47,457 nt of DNA from positions 1 through 47,457 of the IMG/VR virus record IMGVR_UViG_3300046519_000180, one strand, 5' to 3'. Shown in pieces: positions 24,447 to 32,285 of this stretch. The position numbers and the translations under genes were made by a program. The stretch comes from a virus. Position 1 is the first letter of the stretch, and every line of letters begins with the position of its first letter. The notes below the pieces were generated by a model. The model ran no database searches. It was not told where the DNA came from and saw only the letters and a list, made by a program, of their open reading frames with translations.

Positions 24447-26620
24447 GCGGGTACTCCTTCGATGCGCTGGGTTTCGATACCGGTATCCATGCCTACAGCA
24501 GGACTTGCCGGTGTGAGCGGGTTGGTGTTTTTGGGTAAGTCAGGCCCAGCCAATACCGTGCCGGTGTACTCAGGCACGATTGGCGCGGCGTTGTGATCGA
24601 CGTAGCCGGCCGACAGCAGCAGTGCGTCGGCCAGGTTTGCGGTGGCTGGTGTCTGCGCAATGGTTGCGGCGGTCTGAATAGCGCTGAACTGGGCTGTCAC
24701 GGACTTGGCAACGGTGTCTGCGCGCGTGTCGTCGGCCTGAGCCTTGAGCAGGTCCAGGCTTGCGGCTGACTTCGCAGCATCTGCCTGTGAGCGGGTGGTT
24801 TCGGCCTGTGTCTTCTGCGCCTGGGCGGCCAGTAGTTCGGCCTTGGCCTGCAAGGTAGGATCCACTGGCGGCGCCGGCTGCTGCGACATCGCGTCGACGA
24901 TTTCCTGCTTATTGGCGAGGTTCGAGTAGCCGATGATGAAGGACCACGGAATGTTCGCCCCCTTCTCTTTCAGTTCGATCGCCTGCAGGAACTGGCTGTT
25001 CTCGAACGTGATCTGCGCCGGCGCCTCGGTGACGATGACGTCGTACTCGCCGATGGTCAGGTCATTTAGGATGCGCGCGTCAGCTTGCGGCCAGTTCAGC
25101 GGGATTTCGGTGGTGGTTTCGCGTCCGGACGGATCAGCCTCGGTGATGCGCAGGATGCGCGGCTGGTCGTAGTACATCTGGACCAACTCCAGCATGCGCG
25201 TGGCAAGCATGGAGCGAGTCCTAGCCAGGTTGTCCAGCGGCACGGCTAGTTGCTGTTGTGCCGCGAACTGTCGGGTCTGTATGGCAATTCCCGAGACTTC
25301 ATTGCTCTGAGCACCGGACATCGCCTGATTGACGCCTGTGGCTGTCTCTAGCAGGGCCGTGGCTCGATCGATCACCCGATCCATGCCGGTCGGTACCTGA
25401 TTCGGCTGGATCTTCTGCGGGCGGTCAGCGACTGCGGTTTCTTTCTTCACCACCAGGTGCAAGCCGGTCTCGGCGCCGCGATCAGCGAGCTCCTCATCGG
25501 TCATGTTCACAAGTGACCCAGCAGTAGTGATCCACCCGCTGTTCGCCGTTGTGTTGATGATGTGCAGCATTTGGCTCATCGACTTGTTCAGCAACTGCTG
25601 CGGACCAATGGCGTCATCCACAAGGCCACGAGTTTTGCCGCGGCGAAACGTCGGGAAGAACGGAACAACGGTGAAGTGGTTGAACGGCGACCAGTCATCA
25701 TGCAGCACCCTATCCTTGGTGGTGATCAACCAGCGCACGCGGCGGACTTTACGTTTCTGGCGAATCCCGCCGGCGGCGATCATCTCTTCAACGGCATTTG
25801 GGTTGATGTCCTCTACCAGTCGGATGTCGCCGGTCGCGCTGATCACGACGTCAGCCGTATCCATCTGCCAGAACTGCCGATCAATGATTCTGTAGCGCTT
25901 GGTGGACTTGTCGTCCTCGTCTTCGCCGTAGAACTCTGGAAAGAAGGCGTCGGCATCACCGAACTTGGCGCGTTTGATGTCGTCAGCCACCGGCAGGAAG
26001 GTGTCGCCGGAGTAATCGTTCTCGTCCAGAGCCTTGAGCGCCTTGGTGCCCATCAGCATCTCAATCTCGACCTGGGTGAGCATTCGAGTGATGGTTACGT
26101 CAGCCCAATCGTCAGGGTCGTAGCTGTTCGCGTCGGGATCAGGGATCACATCCATCGGGTCAAGGATGTCAATCTTGATCTCGCCGAGGATTGTGTCGGC
26201 GTAGCTCATGCGGATGTCGAAGAACCCGCGCTGCTGGATTACTCCATCACTAAAGACCTGAGTTTCCTTGAAGTGCAGCTGGTTGTTGTCGGCGATCTGC
26301 ATGGCAAGCTTGGAAAGGGTGCTGGCTGTTTCTGCGTCTGCTGCACCTGCGCGCGGACGGAATCCGATGTCCATGCGGTTTCCAATCTGGTAGCCGACGG
26401 CCGCATTGATCTTGTTTTTTATCTGGTTGAACTCGAGAGCTGGACGGCCAGCCTCGGCTAGAATCTGCCGGTCGATGTCTTTCCACTGGCAGCCCCCGCC
26501 CAGGTAATAGTTCTCGCACTCGCGAGCCTTCTCGACGTAATCGCGATGACCGCGGTTAAGGCCGTACTCGTAGCGCGACCAGTTGTCCGTCGCTTTCTGG
26601 TTTTCGGTGGCTTCAGCCAT
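24443..26620 (-). CDS. Portal protein (P22 type)
   Basis: 725 residues from ATG at 26620 (GTG at 26629 also in frame). P22-type portal features: N-terminal MAEATENQKATDNWSRYEYG, the EFNQIKNKINAAVGYQ pattern, GFFDIRMSY, ILDPMDVIPDPDANSYDPDDW, FRRGKTRGLVDDAIGPQQLLNK, and ANTATLLETATGVNQAMSG-like stem and crown helices. Long C-terminal Ala/Gln helical barrel (about 590-680). Forms the dodecameric DNA portal; follows terminase by two bases. Confidence 0.92.
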   Translation of the reverse strand: MAEATENQKATDNWSRYEYGLNRGHRDYVEKARECENYYLGGGCQWKDIDRQILAEAGRPALEFNQIKNKINAAVGYQIGNRMDIGFRPRAGAADAETASTLSKLAMQIADNNQLHFKETQVFSDGVIQQRGFFDIRMSYADTILGEIKIDILDPMDVIPDPDANSYDPDDWADVTITRMLTQVEIEMLMGTKALKALDENDYSGDTFLPVADDIKRAKFGDADAFFPEFYGEDEDDKSTKRYRIIDRQFWQMDTADVVISATGDIRLVEDINPNAVEEMIAAGGIRQKRKVRRVRWLITTKDRVLHDDWSPFNHFTVVPFFPTFRRGKTRGLVDDAIGPQQLLNKSMSQMLHIINTTANSGWITTAGSLVNMTDEELADRGAETGLHLVVKKETAVADRPQKIQPNQVPTGMDRVIDRATALLETATGVNQAMSGAQSNEVSGIAIQTRQFAAQQQLAVPLDNLARTRSMLATRMLELVQMYYDQPRILRITEADPSGRETTTEIPLNWPQADARILNDLTIGEYDVIVTEAPAQITFENSQFLQAIELKEKGANIPWSFIIGYSNLANKQEIVDAMSQQPAPPVDPTLQAKAELLAAQAQKTQAETTRSQADAAKSAASLDLLKAQADDTRADTVAKSVTAQFSAIQTAATIAQTPATANLADALLLSAGYVDHNAAPIVPEYTGTVLAGPDLPKNTNPLTPASPAVGMDTGIETQRIEGVPA

Positions 26621-26621
26621 G

Positions 26622-28160
26622 TCAGGCACTCATCGCAGATTTACGAGCGTTCCGGCGCAGTAACTTCGCCTTCCAGTCATCGATGTGTTGGTCGTCAGCG
26701 GAAACTGGCTCAGCGAATGTCAGAGCCAGTGCATCGCCGTCGTCAGGAGAACGACCGATTTCCTTTTTGGCGTCTTCCTTTGGCTTGAGCTTCAGCTGGC
26801 CGTTGCTGGTGTACTTGTCCTTTGAGACGGATGTGAGGTCGCCATGCAGCTGGTCGTCGTCAGGGATTGATGGGGTTATGTCGTCGTGTATCCACTCAGC
26901 CATCTCGCCCCACATCTCACAGCGCTTGTTGGCGTATTTTCGGGTATCGGATGCGTTCGATCCGAAGTTAACGGCTGTCACCCGTTCGCCGAAATTCAGT
27001 TCGACCAACCGGTCGTATATCCCGGCACCCAAGCCACCGATGTCGATGAACATCATGCGAATGGTCTTGTCGTCCATCAGCATGCGGGCGGCCTGCCCTG
27101 CTACAGCCATGGTGTCAGGGACGTTGTTGCGCTCGATCCCCCAGGCAACTCGGCCTTGGCGGTGGATGAACGTCGAGGTGTCGCCACCGCGCGCCGGATC
27201 GAGGCCCACAACGTGAGCGCCGATGCGCTGCATGTGCTTGATCTGCTTTTTGCGGGCGAGCGACACCTTGACGGTCTTGATCAGGGGCTTGTGGCCGACC
27301 TTCTGGAATGCCAAGTCAGGCGTGGCCGGGTATTCCTGGTTGAACCAGTCTTCATCGCCAGCGAAGTCGGTTGCAATCTTCGCCGCGCGCCAGGCCATCT
27401 GCTCTTCATCGAGGTCATAGGCCTCCATGTATTCGTAGTCTTCCTCGCTCATCTCGAAATCTTTCGGGACGGCGCGACGGTAGCCACGCTCTACGAACCA
27501 CGGGATGAAGACGGCCATGTAGTCGGACTTTCCAGCGACGGCCAGGGTCCAGAACTGGTGATACAGGTTGCCCATGCCGTCGGCGGTTGATTCGATAATG
27601 GCTTCGCTGCCTTCGATCAGCGGGACAGTCTGACCAAGGCCGGCCATGATCTTCTTGGCGTTGGGCCAGAACGCCATTTCCGAGGCGTGCAGGTATTGGA
27701 TGGTGTCTGACCGTCCAGCGCCTGGGCTCCCTGCCGTTGCGACCTTGTAGCCACTGCGCAACTTGGCGAATGAAAGCTCGGTGCCGGAGTTCGCCTTGAT
27801 GGCTGGGCGCAGCGTGTCGTCGCTCAGCTCGAAGAACGTCTTCGCCATGCCGAACAGGTTCTGCGTGGCTCCGTCCAGGTGGGTGAGGATCATCGTGCGC
27901 TTGCCGAAGCCCATGCAGGTGCGCTTGTAGAAGCGAGCTGCGACGTAGGTGCTGATGCCCTGTTGGCGCCCCTTCAAGACAATCACGCGAACCCAGCCAA
28001 GCTCGGCGCGCTGCTCCTCGATACGCGCATGCAATACCCGCTGCGCGTCGTTCCACACGAACGGGAGGATTTCGCCTTCCTTCGTGCGGATCTTCAGATT
28101 GCGCGCGCAGTACAGCTCATCATCGGTGATGAGTTGGGTGAGCATGGCGTCAGCTGACAT
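26622..28160 (-). CDS. Terminase large subunit
   Basis: 512 residues. ATPase: Walker A-like LKGRQQGIST (about 62-71), a hydrophobic beta strand with Glu for Walker B (IQYLHASEMAFW). Nuclease domain: VVGLDPARGGDTS (acidic metal ligand), MMFIDIGGLGAGIYD and GDALALTFAEP. It packages DNA through the portal and cuts concatemers. Unusually, about 2 kb of cassettes separate it from the small subunit at 30131. Confidence 0.93.
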   Translation of the reverse strand: MSADAMLTQLITDDELYCARNLKIRTKEGEILPFVWNDAQRVLHARIEEQRAELGWVRVIVLKGRQQGISTYVAARFYKRTCMGFGKRTMILTHLDGATQNLFGMAKTFFELSDDTLRPAIKANSGTELSFAKLRSGYKVATAGSPGAGRSDTIQYLHASEMAFWPNAKKIMAGLGQTVPLIEGSEAIIESTADGMGNLYHQFWTLAVAGKSDYMAVFIPWFVERGYRRAVPKDFEMSEEDYEYMEAYDLDEEQMAWRAAKIATDFAGDEDWFNQEYPATPDLAFQKVGHKPLIKTVKVSLARKKQIKHMQRIGAHVVGLDPARGGDTSTFIHRQGRVAWGIERNNVPDTMAVAGQAARMLMDDKTIRMMFIDIGGLGAGIYDRLVELNFGERVTAVNFGSNASDTRKYANKRCEMWGEMAEWIHDDITPSIPDDDQLHGDLTSVSKDKYTSNGQLKLKPKEDAKKEIGRSPDDGDALALTFAEPVSADDQHIDDWKAKLLRRNARKSAMSA

Positions 28161-28163
28161 GGG

Positions 28164-28580
28164 TTAAACGATCATCCAGTCATCAGCCAGCATATCGGTC
28201 TGCGAAGCAAGCCACCCCGGCTGCATTTCGCCGGTAGCCGTCTTCATGTCGATATGCGGGTTGATGGTGAATGAGCCAGTCACGCCGGCTTTGTGGTATG
28301 CACTGCCTTCGCGAACTTCGGAAACGACGGATCCGGGATCTAGGACGAGCCACATCCCCTTGCCATTCCAGCCGCTGCGAGCAACACGCTTGCCCATCTT
28401 CAAAGCTTCAACGGCAAGACCAAAGCTCAGTCCAGTGACGGGCCGATACGCCTCTTCGAATATCGCCTTCGGGCTCCAACTGGTGTACCCATCGGAGTAC
28501 TTAACAGCGTAACCGTCTGCACCATCCTTCTGCTGCACCCAAGCGGTGACTTGCTTGGTGCCAAGGTAATCTTGAGTCAT
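28164..28580 (-). CDS. DUF2829 protein, Tad2-like anti-Thoeris candidate
   Basis: 138 residues. A short N-terminal domain (1-45, DYLGTKQVTAW, YSDGYTSWSPKAIFEEAYRP) precedes a DUF2829 domain from about residue 50: LSFGLAVEALKMGKRVARSGWNGKG, NPHIDMKTATGEMQPGWLASQTDMLADDW. Tad2, the founding anti-Thoeris member, is of this family and is known to sequester the Thoeris signal gcADPR; other members may bind different nucleotides. It has its own CAGTCACA promoter and a terminator upstream. Anti-defence activity of this copy is inferred. Confidence 0.8.
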   Translation of the reverse strand: MTQDYLGTKQVTAWVQQKDGADGYAVKYSDGYTSWSPKAIFEEAYRPVTGLSFGLAVEALKMGKRVARSGWNGKGMWLVLDPGSVVSEVREGSAYHKAGVTGSFTINPHIDMKTATGEMQPGWLASQTDMLADDWMIV

Positions 28581-28618
28581 GCCCTGCCCCTATCTCGATG
28601 ATCGAAATGACAGGAGCA

Positions 28619-28646
28619 ACGCTATGTGACTGGATTTCCTGTGCAA
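28619..28646 (-). promoter_or_regulatory. CAGTCACA-family promoter 5 (Tad2-like gene)
   Basis: Minus strand: TTGCAC (28646-28641), 16-bp spacer ending ATCCAGTCACA, TAGCGT (28624-28619), 39 bases before the ATG at 28580. Confidence 0.7.
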
Positions 28647-28652
28647 CAGGCG

Positions 28653-28680
28653 TGAAAAAGCCCGCAGCGTCGCGGGCTCC
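28653..28680 (-). terminator. Terminator between cassettes
   Basis: Minus AGCCCGC-6-GCGGGCT followed by TTTTTC. It closes the 28695-29030 gene unit just upstream of promoter 5. Confidence 0.85.
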
Positions 28681-28694
28681 GGCATCTACCAAGA

Positions 28695-29030
28695 TCAGGA
28701 CACAGTCAGTGTCTCGATCAGGGCGGCAACTTCTGCATCAACCTTCGCCCAGTAGGCGTCGGAAAATAGAAAGTACAGCTTCACATTTTGCGGCTCGGTC
28801 TCAACCATCCCGCTGATCCACTGCTCGCCGGCGCGATGCTTCTGAGCGATTTCCTCGATTTTGTCTACCAAGCCTTCATGCTGCCTTGTCAAGGATCTTT
28901 CGACGCCGTATGTGGTGTTTGTGGCTATGCGCTCTTTCTCGTCTTCCAGCATTTTCAGCAAAACAGCCTTGTCCGGCAGCGGCTGTTCGCTGGAGAAGTA
29001 AGTGTTTTCGTCTGTCTTAAGTCTGTACAT
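28695..29030 (-). CDS. Accessory-island protein of unknown function (111 aa)
   Basis: Acidic helical protein starting MYRLKTDENTYFSSEQPL, with a coiled-coil middle (about 25-70) and a tail with YFLFSDAYWAKVDAEVAAL. Family not recognised. It sits in a self-contained cassette (own promoter at 29067-29094, terminator at 28653-28680) beside the Tad2-like gene, so it is an anti-defence candidate by association only. Confidence 0.65.
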   Translation of the reverse strand: MYRLKTDENTYFSSEQPLPDKAVLLKMLEDEKERIATNTTYGVERSLTRQHEGLVDKIEEIAQKHRAGEQWISGMVETEPQNVKLYFLFSDAYWAKVDAEVAALIETLTVS

Positions 29031-29066
29031 GTCATGCCCCTGATGTGATTGTCGAATGACGTGATC

Positions 29067-29094
29067 AGGATCTGTGACTGAGGCAGAACGACAA
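29067..29094 (-). promoter_or_regulatory. CAGTCACA-family promoter 6
   Basis: Minus strand: TTGTCG (29094-29089), 16-bp spacer ending CTCAGTCACA, GATCCT (29072-29067), 37 bases before the ATG at 29030. Confidence 0.7.
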
Positions 29095-29096
29095 GC

Positions 29097-29130
29097 ACAA
29101 AAAAGCCCCGTCGACGCAGGGCTTTTTCTT
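29097..29130 (-). terminator. Terminator between cassettes
   Basis: Minus AGCCCTG-6-CGGGGCT followed by TTTTTTG; a T-run also lies on the opposite side, so it could work both ways. It closes the 29147-29443 unit upstream of promoter 6. Confidence 0.85.
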
Positions 29131-29146
29131 TGGTTCGGGCTTCGTA

Positions 29147-29443
29147 TTAGGCGGCGATTGATTCGCCGTCAGCCGGTTCAGGTTGGAGCCTGGCTGAGCT
29201 CATTACGAAGTGGTTGCCCTCGGCGCGCAGATTGGAAGCAACGCTGGTTGTGGTCGGTTCGCCACCGGATCGCCAATGCACCAAGGCGATGTCGAGTCGC
29301 GCGACAGAGGCACCGTGAAACTCACCGATGGACTTCAGGCTGGACAGCACATAACTGGGCTTGTCCATGGTGGATGCGAAGGCTGAGCCGAAACAAGCGC
29401 AGAGCGCGAGGCAGGCGAAGGACAGGAAGCGTTTGATCATCAT
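29147..29443 (-). CDS. Small exported protein of the accessory island
   Basis: 98 residues from ATG at 29443 (GGAG eight bases upstream). Signal peptide MMIKRFLSFACLALCACFGSAFA, likely cleaved before ST, with no lipobox. The mature 75 residues are hydrophilic (PSYVLSSLKSIGEFHG, ALVHWRSGGEPTTTSVASN) with no Cys pattern. Family unknown. Periplasmic location suggests exclusion or envelope modification. Confidence 0.65.
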   Translation of the reverse strand: MMIKRFLSFACLALCACFGSAFASTMDKPSYVLSSLKSIGEFHGASVARLDIALVHWRSGGEPTTTSVASNLRAEGNHFVMSSARLQPEPADGESIAA

Positions 29444-29486
29444 GGTTGAGTCTCCGGGCATGCAGGGAATATCAAATGGAGAACTC

Positions 29487-29514
29487 AGGATTTGTGACTG
29501 GCAGGGCGATGCAA
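29487..29514 (-). promoter_or_regulatory. CAGTCACA-family promoter 7
   Basis: Minus strand: TTGCAT (29514-29509), 16-bp spacer ending GCCAGTCACA, AATCCT (29492-29487), 44 bases before the ATG at 29443. Confidence 0.7.
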
Positions 29515-29518
29515 GCAA

Positions 29519-29546
29519 TAAAAAGCCCGCTGGTTTAGGGCGGGCT
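29519..29546 (-). terminator. Terminator between cassettes
   Basis: Minus AGCCCGC-9-GCGGGCT followed by TTTTTATT. It lies downstream of the ORF-like segment 29552-29827 and just upstream of promoter 7. Confidence 0.85.
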
Positions 29547-29551
29547 GCCGG

Positions 29552-29827
29552 TTACCCTGATCCGGCGCCGCGCAGATGATCAGCCTGTTTGGCGGTGTTG
29601 TAGTCCAAGTCCGCCTCGCTAGCTGCGCGAGACACCCTAAGGTTAGCGCCTGTCTTTCCAGGCTGTCCGCCTAAAACATGCCAGCGCTGGCACCCATCCG
29701 CACCAGTCTCGCCTTCCGATCCCGCGCCACCCCATGGATTGAGGTGCGCGGGCTGCCGGTGTTCAATTGCCACCGAACTACCGGTTGGCAGTGTCCAGGC
29801 CTCCCGTATGGTCCGCCCTGGCTGCGG
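29552..29827 (-). other. Open but unassigned frame after a TGA
   Basis: After an in-frame TGA at 29828-29830 the minus strand is open for 91 codons (TIREAWTLPTGSSVAIEHRQ, then AHLNPWGGAGSEGETG, ending ADHLRGAGSG). There is no ATG or good RBS; the first usable start is GTG at 29773. Its frame continues that of the repeat upstream (EPAPRNVINANRGAQHS-stop). It could be a broken gene, a recoded extension or a non-coding relic; nothing else is visible here. Confidence 0.4.
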
Positions 29828-29839
29828 TCAAGAGTGTTG

Positions 29840-29879
29840 CGCGCCACGATTTGCGTTGATGACGTTTCGTGGCGCGGGC
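29840..29879 (-). repeat. Copy A of a 40-base repeat containing a 9-bp inverted repeat
   Basis: Minus GCGCCACGA (29875-29867) and TCGTGGCGC (29849-29841) form a stem. The whole segment, GCCCGCGCCAC...CGTGGCGCG, is shared with copy B at 38500-38538, in the same orientation, differing mainly in the loop. It starts at the stop codon of the 84-residue gene upstream. Confidence 0.7.
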
Positions 29880-30134
29880 TCACATGTTTTCCATTCCCCG
29901 GAAAGCTTCCTGAACCCTGTCTCGCCACTCAGCTTTGGGAAACGGATAGGCATACAGGAAGCCTATCAGTTCGCCGGAACTGAAACCGCCTCTGCATCCG
30001 CCAGTTACCATCGCTTCCTGTTTGCCGTACAGGTGGCAATAGACCTCATAGGCACGCATGGTCACGACTGTTGGCGCCTTGGCATTGCCGCGCCGAGTTG
30101 TCTGGACTGGGTGAACTTGCACTGAATCATTCAT
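29880..30134 (-). CDS. Small phage protein downstream of TerS
   Basis: 84 residues, ATG overlapping the TerS stop (ATGA). Contains MRAYEVYCHLYGKQEAMVTGGCRGGF, LIGFLYAYPFPKAEWRDRVQEAF; soluble, Tyr-rich, two Cys. The style is common among small Pseudomonas phage proteins, but no function is known to me. Translationally coupled to TerS; followed at once by repeat copy A. Confidence 0.65.
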   Translation of the reverse strand: MNDSVQVHPVQTTRRGNAKAPTVVTMRAYEVYCHLYGKQEAMVTGGCRGGFSSGELIGFLYAYPFPKAEWRDRVQEAFRGMENM

Positions 30135-30739
30135 GCCTTCCCCTCCATCAGCCGCGCAAGGCGGTCTTCGTAGGATTCTTCGCTGCCCGCCTCGTCCAGG
30201 TTGAAAGCCTGACGCTCGAGGGCGACTAGATTCTTCATCGCGGTGGACAGGTCACGCAGCACGGCAGCATTGCTCGGCAGCGAGATGGCCTTATTCATTC
30301 GGTACCGGCGCTGGCCGTTGTCGTCGTCCTTCGTCTCGATCTCGATGTCGTTTTCAATCGACTCGCGGTTGACGGCGGTGTCGATGAGCTGGCCCATCAG
30401 CAGGCTGACGATGTCCTGCCCTTGGCCGATGTCCTTGCGATGTCGCTTGATGACTGCCAGGTTGGTCTGGACTGCTACTGCAACGTCTTCCCGTGTAGGG
30501 GTGTTAACAGTGTTAACACCGTTAACTGAATCATCCTCCTTGCCTGTCTGAGCGATCAGTGCGGCACGGGTTCGCTCTCTTACTTCCTGTGTCGCATCTT
30601 TGACCCAGCTCTTCTCCTTCGCCTTCTTGCTGATCGCGGCCGCGGTGCAGTTGTGCTTGGTGGCCAATGCTCGCATGGAGAGCTGACCAACCCGGTACTC
30701 ACTCTCTACAGCCTCCCAGTCGACCTTCTTGGCGCTCAT
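30131..30739 (-). CDS. Terminase small subunit
   Basis: 202 residues. N-terminal helix-turn-helix (about 10-45: WEAVESEYRVGQLSMRALATKH, CTAAAISKKAKEKSW) as in small terminases that bind pac DNA, a middle linker and a long helical oligomerisation region, then a C-terminal acidic tail (GSEESYEDRLARLMEG) that would contact TerL. Overlaps the upstream exonuclease gene by 4 bases. Confidence 0.85.
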   Translation of the reverse strand: MSAKKVDWEAVESEYRVGQLSMRALATKHNCTAAAISKKAKEKSWVKDATQEVRERTRAALIAQTGKEDDSVNGVNTVNTPTREDVAVAVQTNLAVIKRHRKDIGQGQDIVSLLMGQLIDTAVNRESIENDIEIETKDDDNGQRRYRMNKAISLPSNAAVLRDLSTAMKNLVALERQAFNLDEAGSEESYEDRLARLMEGKA

Positions 30740-31185
30740 GATCTTCCCTGCATGTCCATGTGCGACTCTACGAAGAACTTGAGGATTGCCAGGTCTTTGA
30801 TCGCGCGCGCATCAGCCAAAGCGTTGTGCGGAATCTCAGACACAGCATCAAGATCACGTCGGATTTCCATCGTCAGCGGTGGCGTGTTGATTCGCATCCC
30901 TGGGCCAGTGATCAGCGACTGACAGAAGTGCTGAATGTCCTCCGGCCAATCGGCGATCAAATGAACCTCGGGGAATTGGGCAAGCCAGTGCTGTAGGCGA
31001 AGCTGCAGTGCCTCTTTGGAGATGGGCGCCTTGAAAAGTATCGGCATCACGTTCTCGGCCACCCAAGGCCCTGGGTTCTCGCAGGGCAGCACCTCGTAGA
31101 ACTCCTGACCGGACTCTGCCACAAGAGCCATCGAAATCAGTTCGCCCTGAAACTCGTTAAATTCGGTATCGATGTAAATTTTCAC
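30736..31185 (-). CDS. DEDDh 3'-5' exonuclease (Rv2179c-like)
   Basis: 149 residues. Exo I: IYIDTEFNEF (D6, E8); Exo II: HLIADWPEDI; Exo III: IPHNALADARAI (His and Asp). This is the small DEDDh fold of the 3'-5' exoribonuclease family common in phages. Cytoplasmic; role could be RNA turnover or DNA end processing. Overlaps both neighbours by ATGA, so translated with the terminase genes. Confidence 0.85.
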   Translation of the reverse strand: MKIYIDTEFNEFQGELISMALVAESGQEFYEVLPCENPGPWVAENVMPILFKAPISKEALQLRLQHWLAQFPEVHLIADWPEDIQHFCQSLITGPGMRINTPPLTMEIRRDLDAVSEIPHNALADARAIKDLAILKFFVESHMDMQGRS

Positions 31186-31508
31186 TGTGCTGGCCCTCCT
31201 TGGATCATCTGCCCAAGGCGCTCCTCGAAGCCAACTTCTTGGGGCATGAACTCGGCCTGGAACTCCTCGTCACTCATCACTCGTATGCCGCCTTCGCCAT
31301 AAACGACCCACTGCCCTTTCTTCACTTCTACCGGCCGACCATCTAACTCGACGCTGACCTCGTGCCGCAGCTTGCCGTAACCTGTGTTCCTGATGAGGCA
31401 AGATGCGCCGGCGCGCAAAGATCGGACAAACGCCTCTGCACTACTGCCATCGAACTGGTAGGCGTTGAATGTGGGCTCTACTGGCGGCCGCTTGATGAAA
31501 GACGTCAT
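31182..31508 (-). CDS. Conserved-looking phage protein of unknown function
   Basis: 108 residues from ATG at 31508 (GGGAG upstream); a longer frame to 31649 would overlap the membrane gene upstream. MTSFIKRPPVEPTFNAYQFDGSS then RSLRAGASCLIRNTGYGKLRHEVSVELDGRPVEVKKGQWVVYGEGG, the latter a beta domain with an aspartate/glycine-rich turn. A degenerate CAGTCACA-like site may lie in the gap upstream. No function known. Confidence 0.6.
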   Translation of the reverse strand: MTSFIKRPPVEPTFNAYQFDGSSAEAFVRSLRAGASCLIRNTGYGKLRHEVSVELDGRPVEVKKGQWVVYGEGGIRVMSDEEFQAEFMPQEVGFEERLGQMIQGGPAQ

Positions 31509-31534
31509 ATGCACTGCTCCCGTGCTTGATGTGA

Positions 31535-31858
31535 TCAGTTCTGCTTGTCGGTCGACTGGATGCAGTGCTCGCAGTTGAGCTTCCTGCACAACCAGCGTTT
31601 GACCTGCGGCCACCAGGTGACCATGAAGATATGCCTCATACCTGCGCATGCCAGTGATGCATGGAACGTGACTCCTGCGACCGTAGGGGTGATGTAGAGG
31701 GTTTCTGCACGGGTAACGATGGCGTAGCCAGACAGGGCAATGGATGCGTAGATCACCTTGCCTATCACCCCGTCACGCACCCTGCGGCTGAACACGGACC
31801 AGATCGCCCATACCACGATCAACGCGATGAAGAATGTGCTGAAGTTCTGTGTGGTCAC
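31535..31858 (-). CDS. Small membrane protein (holin/antiholin-like)
   Basis: 107 residues; GTG start with GGAGG upstream overlapping the stop of the next gene. Hydrophobic segments at about 6-24 and 36-55, then a Trp/Cys-rich basic tail (WWPQVKRWLCRKLNCEHC). It follows a LydA/holin-like gene, a common holin-antiholin layout. Confidence 0.65.
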   Translation of the reverse strand: MTTQNFSTFFIALIVVWAIWSVFSRRVRDGVIGKVIYASIALSGYAIVTRAETLYITPTVAGVTFHASLACAGMRHIFMVTWWPQVKRWLCRKLNCEHCIQSTDKQN

Positions 31859-32181
31859 GGATTGCCTCCTCCAAACTTGGAGCGAATCAGCGCCCAGATG
31901 TCGGCCGCCTTGATGGCTCTGTAGACAGCGATCATTAGAGATCCGCCAAAGGCACCAAGGAGAAATCCGACGCCTGCCACATTCCCAGGGTCGGTGATGC
32001 TCAGATGGTTGCTGACCATGCCAGTCAGGTAGAAAGCGCAGGCTACGCCGGTCAGCATGAAGATTGCCCAGCCCTTCCAGTTGTCCAATTCACCCTTGTG
32101 CCACCAGCTCGCGATAATGGAACCTATGAACCCGGCGATGAGGACATCAACCTTGTCAATCACGCGGGACAGGTACTCCAT
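31855..32181 (-). CDS. Putative holin, LydA-like
   Basis: 108 residues, ATG with GGAGGTGAGG before it. Hydrophobic stretches at about 12-27, 35-55 and 63-85 with short polar loops, starting MEYLSRVIDKVDVLIAGFIG. The fold matches small phage holins with three TMs. It is far from the endolysin and has its own promoter. Either a second holin with a separate role, or an exclusion protein. Confidence 0.7.
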   Translation of the reverse strand: MEYLSRVIDKVDVLIAGFIGSIIASWWHKGELDNWKGWAIFMLTGVACAFYLTGMVSNHLSITDPGNVAGVGFLLGAFGGSLMIAVYRAIKAADIWALIRSKFGGGNP

Positions 32182-32254
32182 TCCTCACCTCCGCCGTGGT
32201 ACTGCTGATTTCATTGGTCATGTTCGGCCCTTGGGCTGATTGCGTCTTGCCATC

Positions 32255-32282
32255 AGCCTATGTGACTGGATTCTTTGGGCAA
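32255..32282 (-). promoter_or_regulatory. CAGTCACA-family promoter 8 (holin pair)
   Basis: Minus strand: TTGCCC (32282-32277), 16-bp spacer ending ATCCAGTCACA, TAGGCT (32260-32255). About 75 bases before the ATG at 32181. Confidence 0.7.
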
Positions 32283-32285
32283 GGC

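Noticed and set aside
29678-29983. Plus-strand open frame opposite repeat copy A
   Set aside because: Overlaps the coupled 84-aa gene on the other strand and has no RBS; shadow frame.
31509-31534. A tenth CAGTCACA promoter before the gene at 31508
   Set aside because: The gap has TGATCACA with a CCGACA-like -35 at 16 bp, but two mismatches in the box and a poor -10; kept only as a weak possibility.
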